Source of the DNA: Antennarius striatus
Taxonomy: Eukaryota; Chordata; Actinopteri; Lophiiformes; Antennariidae
DNA length: 64,000 bases
Assembly: GCF_040054535.1 (NCBI RefSeq)
Contig: NC_090788.1
Location: forward strand, 1,071,501-1,135,500
Direction: 5' to 3'
Shown here: piece by piece, positions 10,964-22,927 of the stretch
Layout of the letters: each line of letters begins with the position of its first letter
How positions within the stretch are numbered: position 1 is the first letter of the stretch
Made by a program: the position numbers and the translations under genes
The notes under the pieces: generated by a model
Databases searched by the model: none
Seen by the model: the letters and a program-made list of their open reading frames with translations, nothing else
What the model was told of the DNA's origin: nothing

Positions 10964-13278
10964 AGGTGAGCGTCACGCCAGGGTGCCGCTGTTAAATGAT
11001 GATGATGATGATGCACACTTTCCTCCAGGAGGAGGAGTCTGGCACCGTCAGTCATCCGACTGCGTCGGGTGGCGCCCCCTCCAGGTCTCCAGCGGTGGTG
11101 AAGTCCAAGGCCTCGTCCGTCATCGTGAACTCCCTCATCACCAGTAGGTCACTGATGATGATGATGATGATGAAGAGGAGGGTGATGATGATGATGACCT
11201 GCTGCTCTTCCTCTCAGAGCAGACTCAAGACAGCGTGTACACGTTTGAGCAGAGGGCGGGGCTTAGCGACACCAGCTACACGCCCCACAAAGGCCTCACG
11301 GCAGAGGAGACCAGACACCACCACCGCGCCCCAGAATCCCTCATGGTACGACTCACACATGAGGTCGCCATGACGATGACGTGATGTCGCCATGACAACA
11401 TCATGATAAACGTCAGCTTTATTGTTCGTACCTTATATGAACGACCCACAGTCAACACAGGCAGTACAACAGGCAGTACAACAGGCAGTACAACAGGCAG
11501 GACAACAGGCAGTACAACAGGCAGGACAACAGGCAGTACAACAGGCAGGACAACAGGCAGTACAACAGGCAGGACAACAGGCAGTACAACAGGCAGGACA
11601 ACAGGCAGTACAACAGGCAGGACAACAGGCAGGACAACAGGCAGTACAACAGGCAGTACAACAGGCAGTACAACAGGCAGTACAACAGGCAGTACAACAG
11701 GCAGTACAACAGGCAGTACAACAGGCAGTACAACAGGCAGTACAACAGGCAGTACAACAGGCAGTACAACAGGCAGTACAACAGGCAGGACAACAGGCAG
11801 TACAACAGGCAGGACAACAGGCAGTACAACAGGCAGGACAACAGGCAGTACAACAGGCAGGACAACAGGCAGGACAACAGGCAGTACAACAGGCAGTACA
11901 ACAGGTAGTACAACAGGCAGTACAACAGGCAGTACAACACAGGCAGTACAACAGGCAGTACAACACAAAGTATAAAATGAAACACAAAGGGAGGGTAAAC
12001 ATCTCCATACATTCTCTATATCCACTCCTGTAGGTGAAGTGATGTGTGCGGGGGGGGTGGGTGGGTGGGGTGGTCAGGTGATGGGGGGAGCAGCGCAGCG
12101 TGAGGGTAGAGTGGTGTCGCCATGGCGACGTCAAGATGTCGTCATGGCGGCACCATGACGCCGTGACAGTACCATGATGACTTTGTGATGTTGCCGTGAC
12201 GATGACACGTGATATCGCCATGACAACACGTTACCCTCGCCTGTTAAAGAACCAGTCCAACCAGTCTCTTTCTCCCATTTTGGATGTTACATGGATTGTG
12301 TTTCTGTAGCAACGCTTCTGATCTGTTTGTTTGTTTGTTTGTTTGTTTGTTTTTGGACGAAAGATTACTTGATAAATAGATTTCTCATAGTCAGGCTATG
12401 TGAAATCAATAATAATGAATAATTATACTCACATAAAACTGTTTAACCTGATTTGCCTTCAGACTGAAGCCTGTTGTTGTTTGTTGTTGTTGTTTGTTGT
12501 TGTTTATTGTTGTTGTTTATTGTTGTTGTTTGTTGTTGTTTATTGTTGTTGTTTAGAAGCTGCAGATCCAGAGCCTGGAGTCCAGAGAGGAGTCCACCCA
12601 GTCCTCCCCGTCCAACACGCCGCAGCCGTCCCCCAAACAGCAGCGCAGGTACGCCAGCATCCTGTCAGCCTGTGGCCCCGTCGCCATGGGAACAAACTCT
12701 GACCTCTGTGTGACCCATCCGTGCAGGGGCTGGTTCAGCAGCGCGGGGTCGGAGGTCAGCCTCGGCTCTTCCGGCAGCAGCGTGGAGGGAGGGGGTGGAG
12801 CCGTGGAGCGCTGGAGCGTGTTCGGGCCGCGGCCGGCCGTCCAGAAGTCGACCTCTGACCTCGGATCGGATCCGGCTGCAGGTAAACACCGACTGACCCA
12901 CTGACTGTTGGCACGCCAGGGCCAATCAGGAAGAGTATTTCGGCTCAGAGACGACCTTCAGCCCGGCGGTAAACACAAACATCGGTAAACACGCCGCACC
13001 CCCGTCTCTGATTGGCCGCCCTGCCCCCCGCCGTTATAAAACTCGTGTCGGACGAGTCGCGGCGGGAAACGGCGTTCCAGATGATTCAGCAGGCGGAGAC
13101 GACTCGGATCGTTCCTCCAAGTTGCTTTCAGGTAGGCGGCGCTGATATTTACAGCGTGACTCTAAACACATCTCCACCTGAAGGTCACTGATCAGAAGGT
13201 ATTGATTATCTTAGTTATTTTATTATTCCTTCCACACTCGTTCAATTTCGGAGGGAACGAACGGCAGCAAAGAGTAAT

Positions 13279-13324
<46 letters not shown>

Positions 13325-13843
13325 AAAACGTATCTGGGGCGTGGCTAATGCATTGGTGTGGGCGTGTCCCACATGCACGCTCTGATTGGTTGGACCTCTC
13401 CTCGCCAATAAAAGCAAAATCTATTGATAAAGGTTGAATAAATTAAATGTATTATTATTTAATGTTATTTATTTAATATTAATATTATTATTACTATAAT
13501 ATCATTATTTACTGATCAATAATTAATAATCTGTGTTCCACTCGTGAATCCGACACAGAATCCAACAGGATTCATCCCAAAAAAAAATTTAAAACCTTTA
13601 CTTAATGTTATAATTTTTCTTTTCCCAGCAGGCTTTGCGTTGCAGACGTACTTCGGCGCCCAGAAGCCGACGCCCATGGAGGTCATGAAGGCTCAGGGCA
13701 CCCGATTGGCCGACAACCTGACCACTCAGATGGTAGCCCCGCCCAAAATGGAGATCCCCATGGCGGAGGCTCGAAGGAGGGGGGGGCAGCCTCACAAGCT
13801 TAAGCCCCGAGACATCAACATCCTGACCCCCACCAGCTTCTGA
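10610..13843 (+). CDS. kiaa1191: Putative monooxygenase p33MONOX (KIAA1191 orthologue)
   Basis: Seven coding exons join in phase: 10610-10634, 10743-10918, 11029-11143, 11218-11345, 12557-12648, 12727-12881 and 13632-13843. They encode 300 aa plus stop, close to the human length. Matching blocks include KLPIGMTRRAISYDDNLE, PVIPERKFAHLAE, SVIVNSLITKQTQDSVYTFE, SYTPHKGLTAEET, SPKQQRRGWFSSAGS, and the C-terminal HKLKPRDINILTPTSF. The family is called a putative NADPH-dependent flavin monooxygenase and was reported to bind NRDN1/NOXIN-type and APP-pathway partners; I see no classical Rossmann motif in it. Two intron ends are made of (TG)n (see findings). A poly(A) signal lies at 14561. Orthology is near certain; the enzymatic role is not shown by sequence. 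Confidence 0.95.
10694..10736. repeat. (GT)n in p33monox intron, next to acceptor
   Basis: About 21 GT units ending six bases before the exon 2 acceptor AG (10741-10742), replacing the usual polypyrimidine tract. Confidence 0.95.
10919..10960. repeat. (GT)n containing a splice donor
   Basis: The exon 2 donor GAG|GTGTGTGTG is itself the first unit of a roughly 21-unit GT run. Confidence 0.95.
11457..11965. repeat. 12-bp minisatellite (about 42 copies) in p33monox intron 4
   Basis: Tandem units of ACAGGCAGTACA with a second variant carrying GGACA. The two variants alternate in ordered blocks, with a pure run in the middle. Because 12 is a multiple of 3, several frames on both strands stay open across it. 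It lies wholly in an intron, so none of these frames is counted as coding. Confidence 0.95.
12472..12553. repeat. TTG/TTA-rich simple repeat before exon 5
   Basis: TGTTGTTGTTTATTGTTG-type run of about 80 bp, directly preceding the exon 5 acceptor at 12556 and serving as its pyrimidine-containing tract. Confidence 0.85.
13282..13318. repeat. (TA)n microsatellite
   Basis: About 17 TA units in p33monox intron 6. Confidence 0.95.
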
Positions 13844-14560
13844 GCCCCGCCCAATCCGCTCCCTCAGGAGGCGGAGCCTGATGGGGGTGGGGTGGGGTCT
13901 CCTTTAAATGCACTTTATCCCATTTGTTCCCGGACGAGCTCCATTATCTCTCCTTCAGCACGTCCTCCCCTTCAGCACGTCTCCCATCATGCATCACTCT
14001 CGTCACGCGGCGTGTCATTAGCAATGCGTTCGCTTGTCCTTCCTCTGACAGTTAAAGTGGGCGCCGCAAAGCAGACATGTCTTCTGCGTGTAAATGTGTG
14101 GTTAGTTCGAACTGGAACGTTCTCTGGAACCGCTGGTGGTTTGGTTCAGGAGTGTTTTAATGCTGAAAAGAAAGCTAACTGCTAGCTCCATGCTAGCTCC
14201 ATGCTAGCTCCATGCTAGCACGGTAGGGACCTCATCCTTCTAAGACTGTAAAGGAACCCTGAACGCATCAGAGCGAGACACGCTCGTCTTTACCTGGACG
14301 GTTGACCGTATCCGTGGCCCCTGGAGGGGCGTGGCCCCCAGAGATGCACCTGAACAGGTGTGAACGATTACCTGATGGGTGTTTTCTGGGTTGTTATTGC
14401 GGTGTGAATTCTTGTTTGCTGATGTTGCGGCGCATCGGTGAGGTCATTCCTGAGTCTTTAAATGAACGTAAATGTGCTCGTGTTTAAATTGTGACGCCGT
14501 TTCCTTGAAGTTTGTTCCTGACTGAAGTTTTTTCCTTTTAGAAAATGCTTTCAAGTTGAA

Positions 14561-14566
14561 AATAAA
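14561..14566 (+). terminator. Poly(A) signal of p33monox
   Basis: AATAAA 718 bp after the stop codon, followed by a T-rich stretch. Upstream, at about 14180-14215, the 3' UTR holds three GCTAGCTCCAT repeats. Confidence 0.6.
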
Positions 14567-14765
14567 TGTTTTACCTTTGATTTTACGGCTTGTAGTCAAA
14601 TAAATGTGTGTAGTACTTCATCACTGCCTTTAGAGGGCGCCAACTCACCATCTGCTTCCTCATCCAGCAGCTATTCTTCCCAATTAAAATAAGAATAAAT
14701 GAGGTCATGTGGTTAAAGAGGAGATGATTTCAAGGCTTTTATCGTTCAGGTTGAGTAGAAAGTGC

Positions 14766-14771
14766 TTTATT
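14766..14771 (-). terminator. Candidate poly(A) signal of the minus-strand ARHGAP gene
   Basis: TTTATT on the plus strand is AATAAA on the minus strand, 460 bp beyond the RhoGAP stop. The two genes converge with about 200 bp between their signals. Confidence 0.45.
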
Positions 14772-15142
14772 TAAAAACTGTTTCCATGCACATTCTGGAA
14801 AAACATTCGGTTTGATTCCTGGGAAATTCCTGCATCCAAGAAGGTTAATCGGAGCGATCCGATTGTGTCTAAATCCCCGTGGGTCTGTCTTGTGTTCAGA
14901 GCAAAGGCGGTTTTTATTTTTGGGTTGGTTAATGCATAAAAAGTCGAAGGTTTCCAGAGTCCGTTGTGTGATTCAGATCTCTAGAATTGAGTCAGTTGGA
15001 AGTTTTGGGGTCAAGAGGAACTGATTCCCAGCTGGAATTCTAGTATCAGGTTCCCTGGTTGATGTTCTCTCCAGTTATGAGCTCTTAAAGTTCATCAAAG
15101 TTCTGGACATTTGTAGTAGAACATTCAAAACATTTGGAGCAA

Positions 15143-15192
15143 CCAGGAAGTCTGACTTCAGGTTTGATTGATCCTGAAGTCAGACTTCCTGG
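15143..15192. repeat. Perfect 20-bp hairpin in ARHGAP 3' UTR
   Basis: Arms 15143-15162 and 15173-15192 are exact reverse complements around a 10-nt loop. It is transcribed if the 3' UTR reaches the signal at 14771. Confidence 0.9.
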
Positions 15193-15230
15193 AACCAGTT
15201 TGCATAAATGTCCGTGTCTGCTGTCTGTTC

Positions 15231-18200
15231 TCAAAGACTTCCTCCTCCTCTTCCTCCTGCTCGTCTCCTGAACTCGCCGTACATCTGGAAGAACAGCTCC
15301 ATCTCCTTCTGCAGCGTGGTGTTCCTCAGGTCGGCGTCGGCTTTGGCGTGCTCCATGTGGCGGATCTTGATCTCGGCGACGCTTTGGCTCCGCCTCTGTT
15401 GCTCCAGACTGATCCGTAGGACCACGACCTGCCGCTTCAGGACGTCGTTACAGCGCTCCAACCTGCAGCACACACACATTGTCTGTCACGTAACACACTA
15501 CACTTCAACATTTATTGATTGGACTTTATTGATCCTGTGCTTCAGCCAAGTTACTCCAATCAGCTTTTGTTTTCTAGATTGAACAAAAGGAACCCTGAAA
15601 AATGCGTTCAGATTGCGTCTCTGGCTTTGATTGTTCGTTGTCTTTTTCATTTCACTTTTTACTTCCTGTTTCTACAGAAACAAAACAAAAACATTCATTC
15701 TACATTTTCTTGAATTGTTACTCCATTGCTCCTGCGAAAAACAATAACCCAACAGTAGCCGATAACGTAGTAAATTTGCTCATTTTTGAAATGGAAAAAG
15801 GCCAAAAACGTAATAAAAGTCCTGAACCGATAACATTTTTTTTGGCTAATAATGTAATAATTTATTGCTAATTTATTAATTCTTGTCCCTAGCCCCTAAT
15901 TTTTACATTAGCCAAAAGTTATTACCGGTACTTTTTCTGTTTAGAACTTGTAATAAATTATTGGCCTATTGCATTTTGAAAACTGGTACATTTATTAGTT
16001 TATCAACTGTTACTACGCTATTAGCCAAAAAGTTATATGTTAAATGTTCAGGACTTTTATCACGTTATTGGCTGTTATGACGTTATTTATTTGTTTGACT
16101 CTCAACCTCCTCTGGTTGAAAACATGGCCGATTGCACATGGAGTTAACACAAATCTACGTTAGACTACATTTAAATGAGTCTCGGCAGAAGTTCAGCTTA
16201 AATAAAATCTAAACGATGTTGATTTGATGCTTTTGAACACTAACAACCCTCCAATTCTGTCTTTTTAACCAAAATAAGGTGCAATAAAGGGGCAACAGTT
16301 GTTGAAAAGGGACAGAACAGACCCTGTAACTACCAGTCCCTTGTTAAATAAGTTGGACAAGATTTGACACCCTGAAGTTCAAAATAATGATGGTGCATGT
16401 TGGCGTCCCACCTCTGTATCCTGGCCTGGTACTCTGCCCTCTGCTGGCTCATCTGCTGCTGCAGCTCGGCCAGGAGGGAGTGAGCGTCTCTGGGTTGCGG
16501 TTGGGGCTCGGGTCCCTGGACTGCCGGCGGACTGCAGGGCAGGAACACGTCTGAGCTCCCTGTACTTAAAGGACTGTCACTAGGGTCAGAACAGGATTCT
16601 GGGGAGTTAGGATGTTGGATGTCGTCATCTTCATTTTCATCTTCATCCTCTTCATCTTTGTCTTCATGTCGGTCACTGTTTTCCTCCTCCAATGCATGGC
16701 CAGAAGATGTTTCCTCATATCTCTTTGGCACCATGTCAGGATGAACAGCAGCCACGACGTTGTCACTCTCATCCAAAGGTAGAACCTCACAAGAAGACCA
16801 TGAAGACGAGTCTCTAGTCTGCCCTGCCTCCTCCAGCTTCAGCTCCTCTTCCTCAGCTCCACTATTACCTCCTGACTCATTGGTTTCAACACGTTCAGTA
16901 TCGACATCGTCCATTGTTTGACGATGAGTCGTGATATGTAGGTTATCGTAGGCAGAGAGAGTGCTGTCCTCTTGGGCTTCGCTGCTGTCCCCGCTGAATA
17001 CCTCTGGCACTGCATCCTGTTTCCTTTCACTGCCAGAGCCCCAGAACCCAAGACTTGTCTCTTCAGAACCAGACCAGGCCTTTTCCCAGCCCATGAGCAT
17101 CAACCTCGGCTTTGAACTGTCTGGTCGTGGGTCTTGTAAGAGGAGGCTAGTTGTAGAGACTTGACCATTCACAGTGGATTGGCCAGTACGTTGCTGATGA
17201 TAGTCTATGTTGGCTTGAATGGGCTGACTGGATGAGGGCAGGGGGTAAAAACAGTTCTCAGGGTGGGAGGAGGTGTAGCGATGACCCAGATGTTTCTTCG
17301 GACCAGAGGACACATCTGATTTGGCAGCAGTGGAGTAGATAGAGCTAGAACATTGAGGATGGTTGGAGGAAAGAGGTGAAAGTAGGGAGAAAAGATCGAT
17401 ATTAGTACGTCTGGGATGGATCTTTGTGCGAATGTTGACTTTGAGTTATTGACATTGGCGTGTCCTGAGGTACACCTGATCTGGTGTGTTGTACCTGGAG
17501 TTCTCTGCGTCTACGGTGGACTGCCTAGCCTCTCTGGAGCTTTCGGTGATAAGGGGGAGGGAAAGCTGGCGAAGGCAGGGTGGCGGGTGGAGATGAGGCT
17601 GCCTCAGGGCACCCGGTGATGCGTGCAGATCCCCAGGTTGTCGGGCGAAGGTGGACGAGGGGATTTTAATGAATAGAGACTCGTGTTCCCTGATCAGCTC
17701 CAACATCAGTACCTGGACCAGTGCCGCACCTATCAGACAAATTGTTCTTTAAGGAACCCCTTTTGGTTCTGTCAGCAGATGCAAGATTAATATTTCTTGT
17801 CGGTGTACCTCCCATGATGCTTTGCGGGTCTTCAGCTTTGGCTCGGAGTATGTTTGGCCCAAACACAGTAGCCAAGTTCTGGCCGGTCATCTTATTACTG
17901 CTGGAGTGATTCTGGACCTCGTTTAGGAACCTGAACACAAGCAAAGAACCTGCAGACCTCTTGGAACATTTGGAACCAACCAGGTATTCCAAAAAAGTTC
18001 TATGATGTCAGAAGTTAACAGTACAGATACAAGATGTAGTAGAACTTACTGGCAGATAAACTTGAGAAGGTTGAAGTTTGCAACTGGCAACTCACAAAGA
18101 TGAGTCCTCAACTCGCCTAGACCCTGAAAGAGGAAGAAGAACATGATGAGGAAAGAAAGAAGAAGGGTTTTGTCTCCCTTTAATGCGTCAATATCAGGAC

Positions 18201-19348
18201 AGAAGTTCAGGTACCAGCGTGCGATCACTCAATAGCTTCCGACCACACAGAAGGAATTCCTGGTACCGACCGTAAGGCACCAGAGGCTCCGGAAGCTGTC
18301 GGAGGTAAAGCTTCAGCAGTGACGCCACCGTGTGGACATCTGTGCCACTGCAGCCAGAACAAACCAAAGAATTTGGTTCTCAAACGGTAAAAGAATCAAT
18401 CTGGAAACATTGCCAACAGAAAGGATGGTACCTGTTGAAGGACGGTCTCTCGCCTGCATCAAAAGCCTCCTGCAACTCTTTGACCAGACTGGCTTGTCCC
18501 GGCTGGCGAAACAGGCCCACCTCATGCAGACCATGTTCCCGGATGAACGTCGCACACTGTTCCACCACTAGAGGAACCAAACGCACCCCGTAACGTCGCT
18601 CATACAACACGGTCTCTTCCAGACTCTGACCGAAGACCCCTGCAAGCAAAGAAGAAACCGGCAAAACCAGGTACAATGTTATACACTTATGCCTCACGTC
18701 ATCACAAGTTGACAGTTTTGTGGTTGTTTTCTGGGTGTGCACCTGTGAACTGGATCCAGACGCCCTTGTTGAGACTCTTAAGCCACTCGTCGCCCTGACC
18801 AGCGCTGTTGGACAGGAAGAAGTACGAGCCAGGGCTGGCCAGCACATCCCTGTTACCTGCAACAAGACCCTGAGATGCTAAGCTACCATCCCAACCATGA
18901 CTCAATGCTGTTGTAGTCCACTTCAGGACCATTCAAGGTGACTGACCACACCTTTCATCAGCTCCATCCAAAGCTGACTCAAGTGATGTCAGTCTGAGGC
19001 AATTTAGCGACTTTAGATTCAGACTAAAATGTAGTTTCAAAATTAAAGTTTTCAAAAGCAGTCGTCTCAACCTGAAGGTATCTGAGGTGTCTTCAACCCC
19101 CCAACCACAGACTTTTTTTTGGCCCCCACCTTGGCAGTGAATCCGGCGCCCTTGCATTCCCACACAAAGTCACCTCAGATAGAATCCGAAATATACTTAG
19201 TCAGCTTTTCACTGATTCACTTAAAGGCAATGCGCAGGTAGAGCTGTGGAGGGATTAACAGGTAATACGATGATGATGATGGTATGTGTGCCTCACCTTT
19301 GTGGCCCGTACTGTCATGTTTCCAGGACTTGAAGCAGCTGAGACCCAT
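15231..19348 (-). CDS. Rho GTPase-activating protein of the ARHGAP22/24/25 (FilGAP) family
   Basis: Nine minus-strand exons join in phase: 19348-19297, 18856-18743, 18639-18432, 18347-18215, 18123-18050, 17930-17809, 17729-17495, 17344-16412 and 15462-15231 (700 aa). The RhoGAP domain runs from about residue 55 to 255. It has GLFRQPGQ (arginine finger R100), [19 protein letters not shown] and [19 protein letters not shown] long Ser/Glu/Asp-rich linker follows, then a C-terminal coiled coil ending [20 protein letters not shown], typical of this family. It should stimulate GTP hydrolysis on Rac/Rho-type GTPases at the cell cortex. Only the last part of a PH domain is seen ([19 protein letters not shown]). 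The usual strands with the Trp/Arg-rich ligand site were not found, so the true N terminus may be missed. ARHGAP22/24 fit the RhoGAP core best; [10 protein letters not shown] and FLLCG recall ARHGAP25. Confidence 0.85.
15730..16085. repeat. AT-rich dispersed repeat, second copy
   Basis: Shares GCCAATAACG / GTCCTGAACCGATAACA / TTATTGGCTAATA-type phrases with 3320-3730, again with internal inverted copies. It lies in the last intron of the ARHGAP gene. Confidence 0.5.
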
Positions 19349-20900
19349 CCTGAGATCCCTCACTGGGTGAAACCTCAACGTGTGGGAGATGCTCAGTGTA
19401 AACTCAGGATAATATCAGCATTCTGGTCAGATTGCATCAATTCTTAAAGTTTCTTTGGTCATTGATTGGTTACAGCATCACCCAGAGTCTTTGGTTTGCT
19501 AGACCCAGTCCAGAAAGCCCTTGGTCTTTTGCATTCTGGTAGATTTATGTTCACAAAGACTTGGTTCCTGCGGGGAAATGTCCTTGGAGGATGTGGTCGT
19601 GTGAATCCAGGTTCAACAAAAGAACCTAGAGTCTTAAAGTGGTCCAGGTCGGCCTTGTGGGGATTTTGGAGGTTGGACACCCTAAAAAGGGGATGAGTGT
19701 GAATGTCTTACCTAGCAGGTATGCTAGTTCTGGGAAATTGTCCCCCAGAGGACAATTTCCCAGAACTTCCTTGTATTGATGCTAACCTCAAGTTAGCATA
19801 GATGGATGTGAAGGCTTGGAGACAAGGTTCAGCATTAAAATAGGCACCTCAAAGAGATGTTTCCTGGCGGATATATAGACTCATAAATACTGATTCCTGG
19901 ATATTTCACCAATTACACTTTACAGGAAGTAAAGTGGGAGTTTTTACCTGAAGTTCTCAGTGAATATTGTCTTATAAGATGTTAGAAAAGTGGTTAAAGG
20001 TGAATGTAGTGCCTTAACAAGACTTCTAGTTCTGGGTAATGTGGACTTCTACAGTTTCTGATGTGTCCTTCCGATAAAAAAAAGTCTAATAGGTTATTGT
20101 TCTGCATTATAATAGAGATTTAAACACTATGGAGGTTTCAGGAGGAGACTTTACCTGGTAAAGACTCACCTGAGGGGTACCTGATCTGACATTCAGGAGC
20201 GTTTCCTGGTGGACATACTGTCTTGTGAAACAAAAAGGAAGTACATCTTGAAGAGAACTTCCTGTCTTGCCATTGGAGGTAGCTCCAGGTTGTTGGAACT
20301 TTGTGAAACTCAAATCAGGCTCAGTTTTCCTTGGTTGTTTCCACTTCCTGTGGATGCAAAGAAAATTCTGGTCGTTCACTAATGAGACAAACTCCGTCCA
20401 AGTTTCTCCAGAAAACATCCGTCTGGTTCCTGAATCTTCCCTGAGTTCAAACCACCAGGGAAAAGATCTCAAACTCCAGGCTGGACAAGCCGGTTCGTCT
20501 TCCCTTCCAGATCCAGAACCTCAGCCGGTCCTCCTTCATCCGGTCACCTGACGCACCAGGACTCAGACGTCTGCCTTCGCTCCTCGTCTCCGGATGACTT
20601 CATCATGTCTCCATCTTTCTACTCCATCGTCCTCGGGGGGAAAAACCAACGCTCCCGTAGGTATTCTTTGTCCCTGTCTGTCCTCTGGCTCACGCCTGAC
20701 CGTCCCGACCGCCGTCCACACGTCTGAACGTCCTCCTCATCCCTCCTCTTCCTCTCCTCATCCCTCTTCTTCCTCGGTGTCCGTCTCTCCGTCCCTTTGT
20801 CTCCGTCCCCCCTCGTCTTCCTCTACCTCCTCTCACCCTCTCTCTCTCCATTTCCCATCAGTGTGTGTGCCCCCTTGTTACCCCCCTCCCCATTTACCCC
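19349..20900. other. Region upstream of the ARHGAP start
   Basis: No supported coding exon. It should contain the ARHGAP promoter and any missed upstream PH exons. It holds the perfect hairpin at 19726-19767 and a pyrimidine-rich tract at about 20730-20900 whose Ser/Pro-rich open frame looks compositional. Confidence 0.4.
19726..19767. repeat. Perfect 18-bp hairpin
   Basis: Arms 19726-19743 and 19750-19767 are exact reverse complements with a 6-nt loop. Confidence 0.9.
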
Positions 20901-20913
20901 ATCAATAACTCAG

Positions 20914-20914
20914 A

Positions 20915-20954
<40 letters not shown>

Positions 20955-21077
20955 TGTGCATTAGGAAAATTGGTTCTCTGCGACGCAGCACTGTTTTACT
21001 AAAGTAATCACAGCTGATGGTGAGAGAGAGAGAGACGTGCAATGGCTTTATTCTGCTGCAGCACACACACACACACA

Positions 21078-21108
<31 letters not shown>

Positions 21109-21111
21109 CAC

Positions 21112-21146
<35 letters not shown>

Positions 21147-21219
21147 TCACCATGATTCAAGTGGACATAAAGCGAAAGGCCGGTCGGCCCAGTCAACTTT
21201 TGAACTCAATTAAAGTACG

Positions 21220-21253
<34 letters not shown>
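20914..21253. repeat. Microsatellite cluster (GT)n, (AC)n, (TC)n
   Basis: (GT)n at 20914-20951, (GA)n at about 21021-21033, interrupted (AC)n at 21062-21143 and (TC)n at 21224-21253, all within 340 bp. Confidence 0.95.
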
Positions 21254-21255
<2 letters not shown>

Positions 21256-22927
21256 TATACAGTATATTTATTACAATTTGTTAGTAATCAATACAAACAA
21301 TCACACTTTCATTCCTCCTGCAGGCTGAAATACACACCAGATGTCCAGAAGTATTTGGACGCCTCATTGCCTGTTTATTATTGTCGTATTTTTTATAGTT
21401 TATTGCTTATTTTGCATAAATTTATGACATGAAGTCACTCGGTTGTGACATCATCACAGGTTTGCTGCGACATCAGCCAATCAGAATGTTCTCCACCTGT
21501 TTCTTCCCAATCGCTCAAGCCCCGCCCTAATGAGCTGCACCTGTGCCTCCTTCACCTCCTCCTCCTCTGGTTTCTTTCCTGTGGGAAGAGGAAACGTTGG
21601 TTTTTCGGTTTTTTTGGGCGTCCGTCTTCTTCTCATCGCCGCTGAGAGCTTTCCCTCCATCCGTCGATACGTCCGACCGTCACGCTCTTCATCACCAACG
21701 TGGCTCTCCGCTAAATTAAATGCCTGCTCCTCCCCCGGTGTTCTGAACCCACCGGAGGCAGGAAGAAAAACGACCCTGGTTGACAGGAAGTGGGTAAAAC
21801 TGGGAGAAGATGGAGTCACATCCTAGCCACACCCCTCTCTGACATCACCAGAGGAACTTTGACCTTTGGCACCTGACGGGGGAAGGATGTCGTTCAGCTA
21901 CGTTGATTTGATGCTACTTTTAGCAGCGACAGATTTAGCAAAGCTAAAAGCACTTTGAATTTTTATTGTAAACTTGACCTTCAAATGTCAAAGGTACAGG
22001 AAGTTACAGGCGGGTCAGCTGACTCCATCAGGACCCACCCACGTCTTCCTCGGGGGGGAACTCGATCCGGTCCTGAAGGCACAGGATGAGTTTTAATGGG
22101 GATTCTTAGCGATTAGCAGTTAGCAGCTAACAAATTAGGAGATAGTGTCTTCAGAGGTGAGCTAACGCTAGCTAAAGTCATCAAATCAGAAGCTGGGACT
22201 CGTGGCACCAGCGCTGCGTTCAAAGACCTCCAGGAATCCAGGATGAATGTCTGCTATGTGTCTCCACGGCGACGTGACGTCACATGACGTCCTGCATCAT
22301 CAGGTCAGAACACTCTGTCTCCCCATGTGGGATGAAAGAAGAGCCCGTCCCAGGTCGGATCGGGTCGGGGTGGGGGGAGTCCGGGGGGGTCGAGGCTGGA
22401 GCTCCGTTTTCACTGCAGCCGAGTGGTTTCCATGGTTTTATAGAAGAACATCTCGGTTGTCTGAGGAACAGGTTTTATAGAGTCGGATGAAATTTCTGTC
22501 GCTGCAGACGAGAGAAGTGACCTCAGCAAGGAGACGAGGAGACGAGGAGGTGAGGAGACGAGGAGACAGGGAGGTGAGGAGTTGTTGCAACACAGGTGAG
22601 CAGAAAAATCGAAAAATCTCTTTAAAAACCGAGGAGAGCAGAAATTCGCTGAAAATGACGATTCTATGAAAACAGGCACAAAAGATGTTTTAATACGTTT
22701 GTGATGTTCGGGACGGTTTTTTAATGTTGAGTATTTATTCATCGAGAGAAGATCCAGAACATCTGAACCATCAAAACGTTGTCATTTATATTTTTATGAA
22801 ATGAAAAGTTGTTGTTTTTTATTTTATATCAGAATTAATTTGGATTGTTTGTATTTAGTTACTTTCGAAAGGTAACAACTGCAGGAACAGAACACCTTTT
22901 TAAAAAAGTAATTGTTCTTCATGCGCA
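21254..22927. other. Intergenic, no supported gene
   Basis: The open frame at 21481-21819 (minus, 112 codons, Arg/Glu-rich) has no family match, splice context or promoter that I can see. A GA-rich purine repeat (GAGGAGACGAG units) lies at about 22500-22580. Confidence 0.4.

Noticed and set aside
11276-12221. Long open frames (190-262 codons) on both strands
   Set aside because: They are the 12-bp intronic minisatellite read in several frames; the unit length is a multiple of three and contains no stop.
20594-20908. Ser/Pro-rich open frame
   Set aside because: Follows from a pyrimidine-rich tract; no domain or conserved motif.
21481-21819. 112-codon minus-strand frame, Arg/Glu-rich
   Set aside because: No recognisable domain and no supporting signals; kept only as an unexplained ORF.
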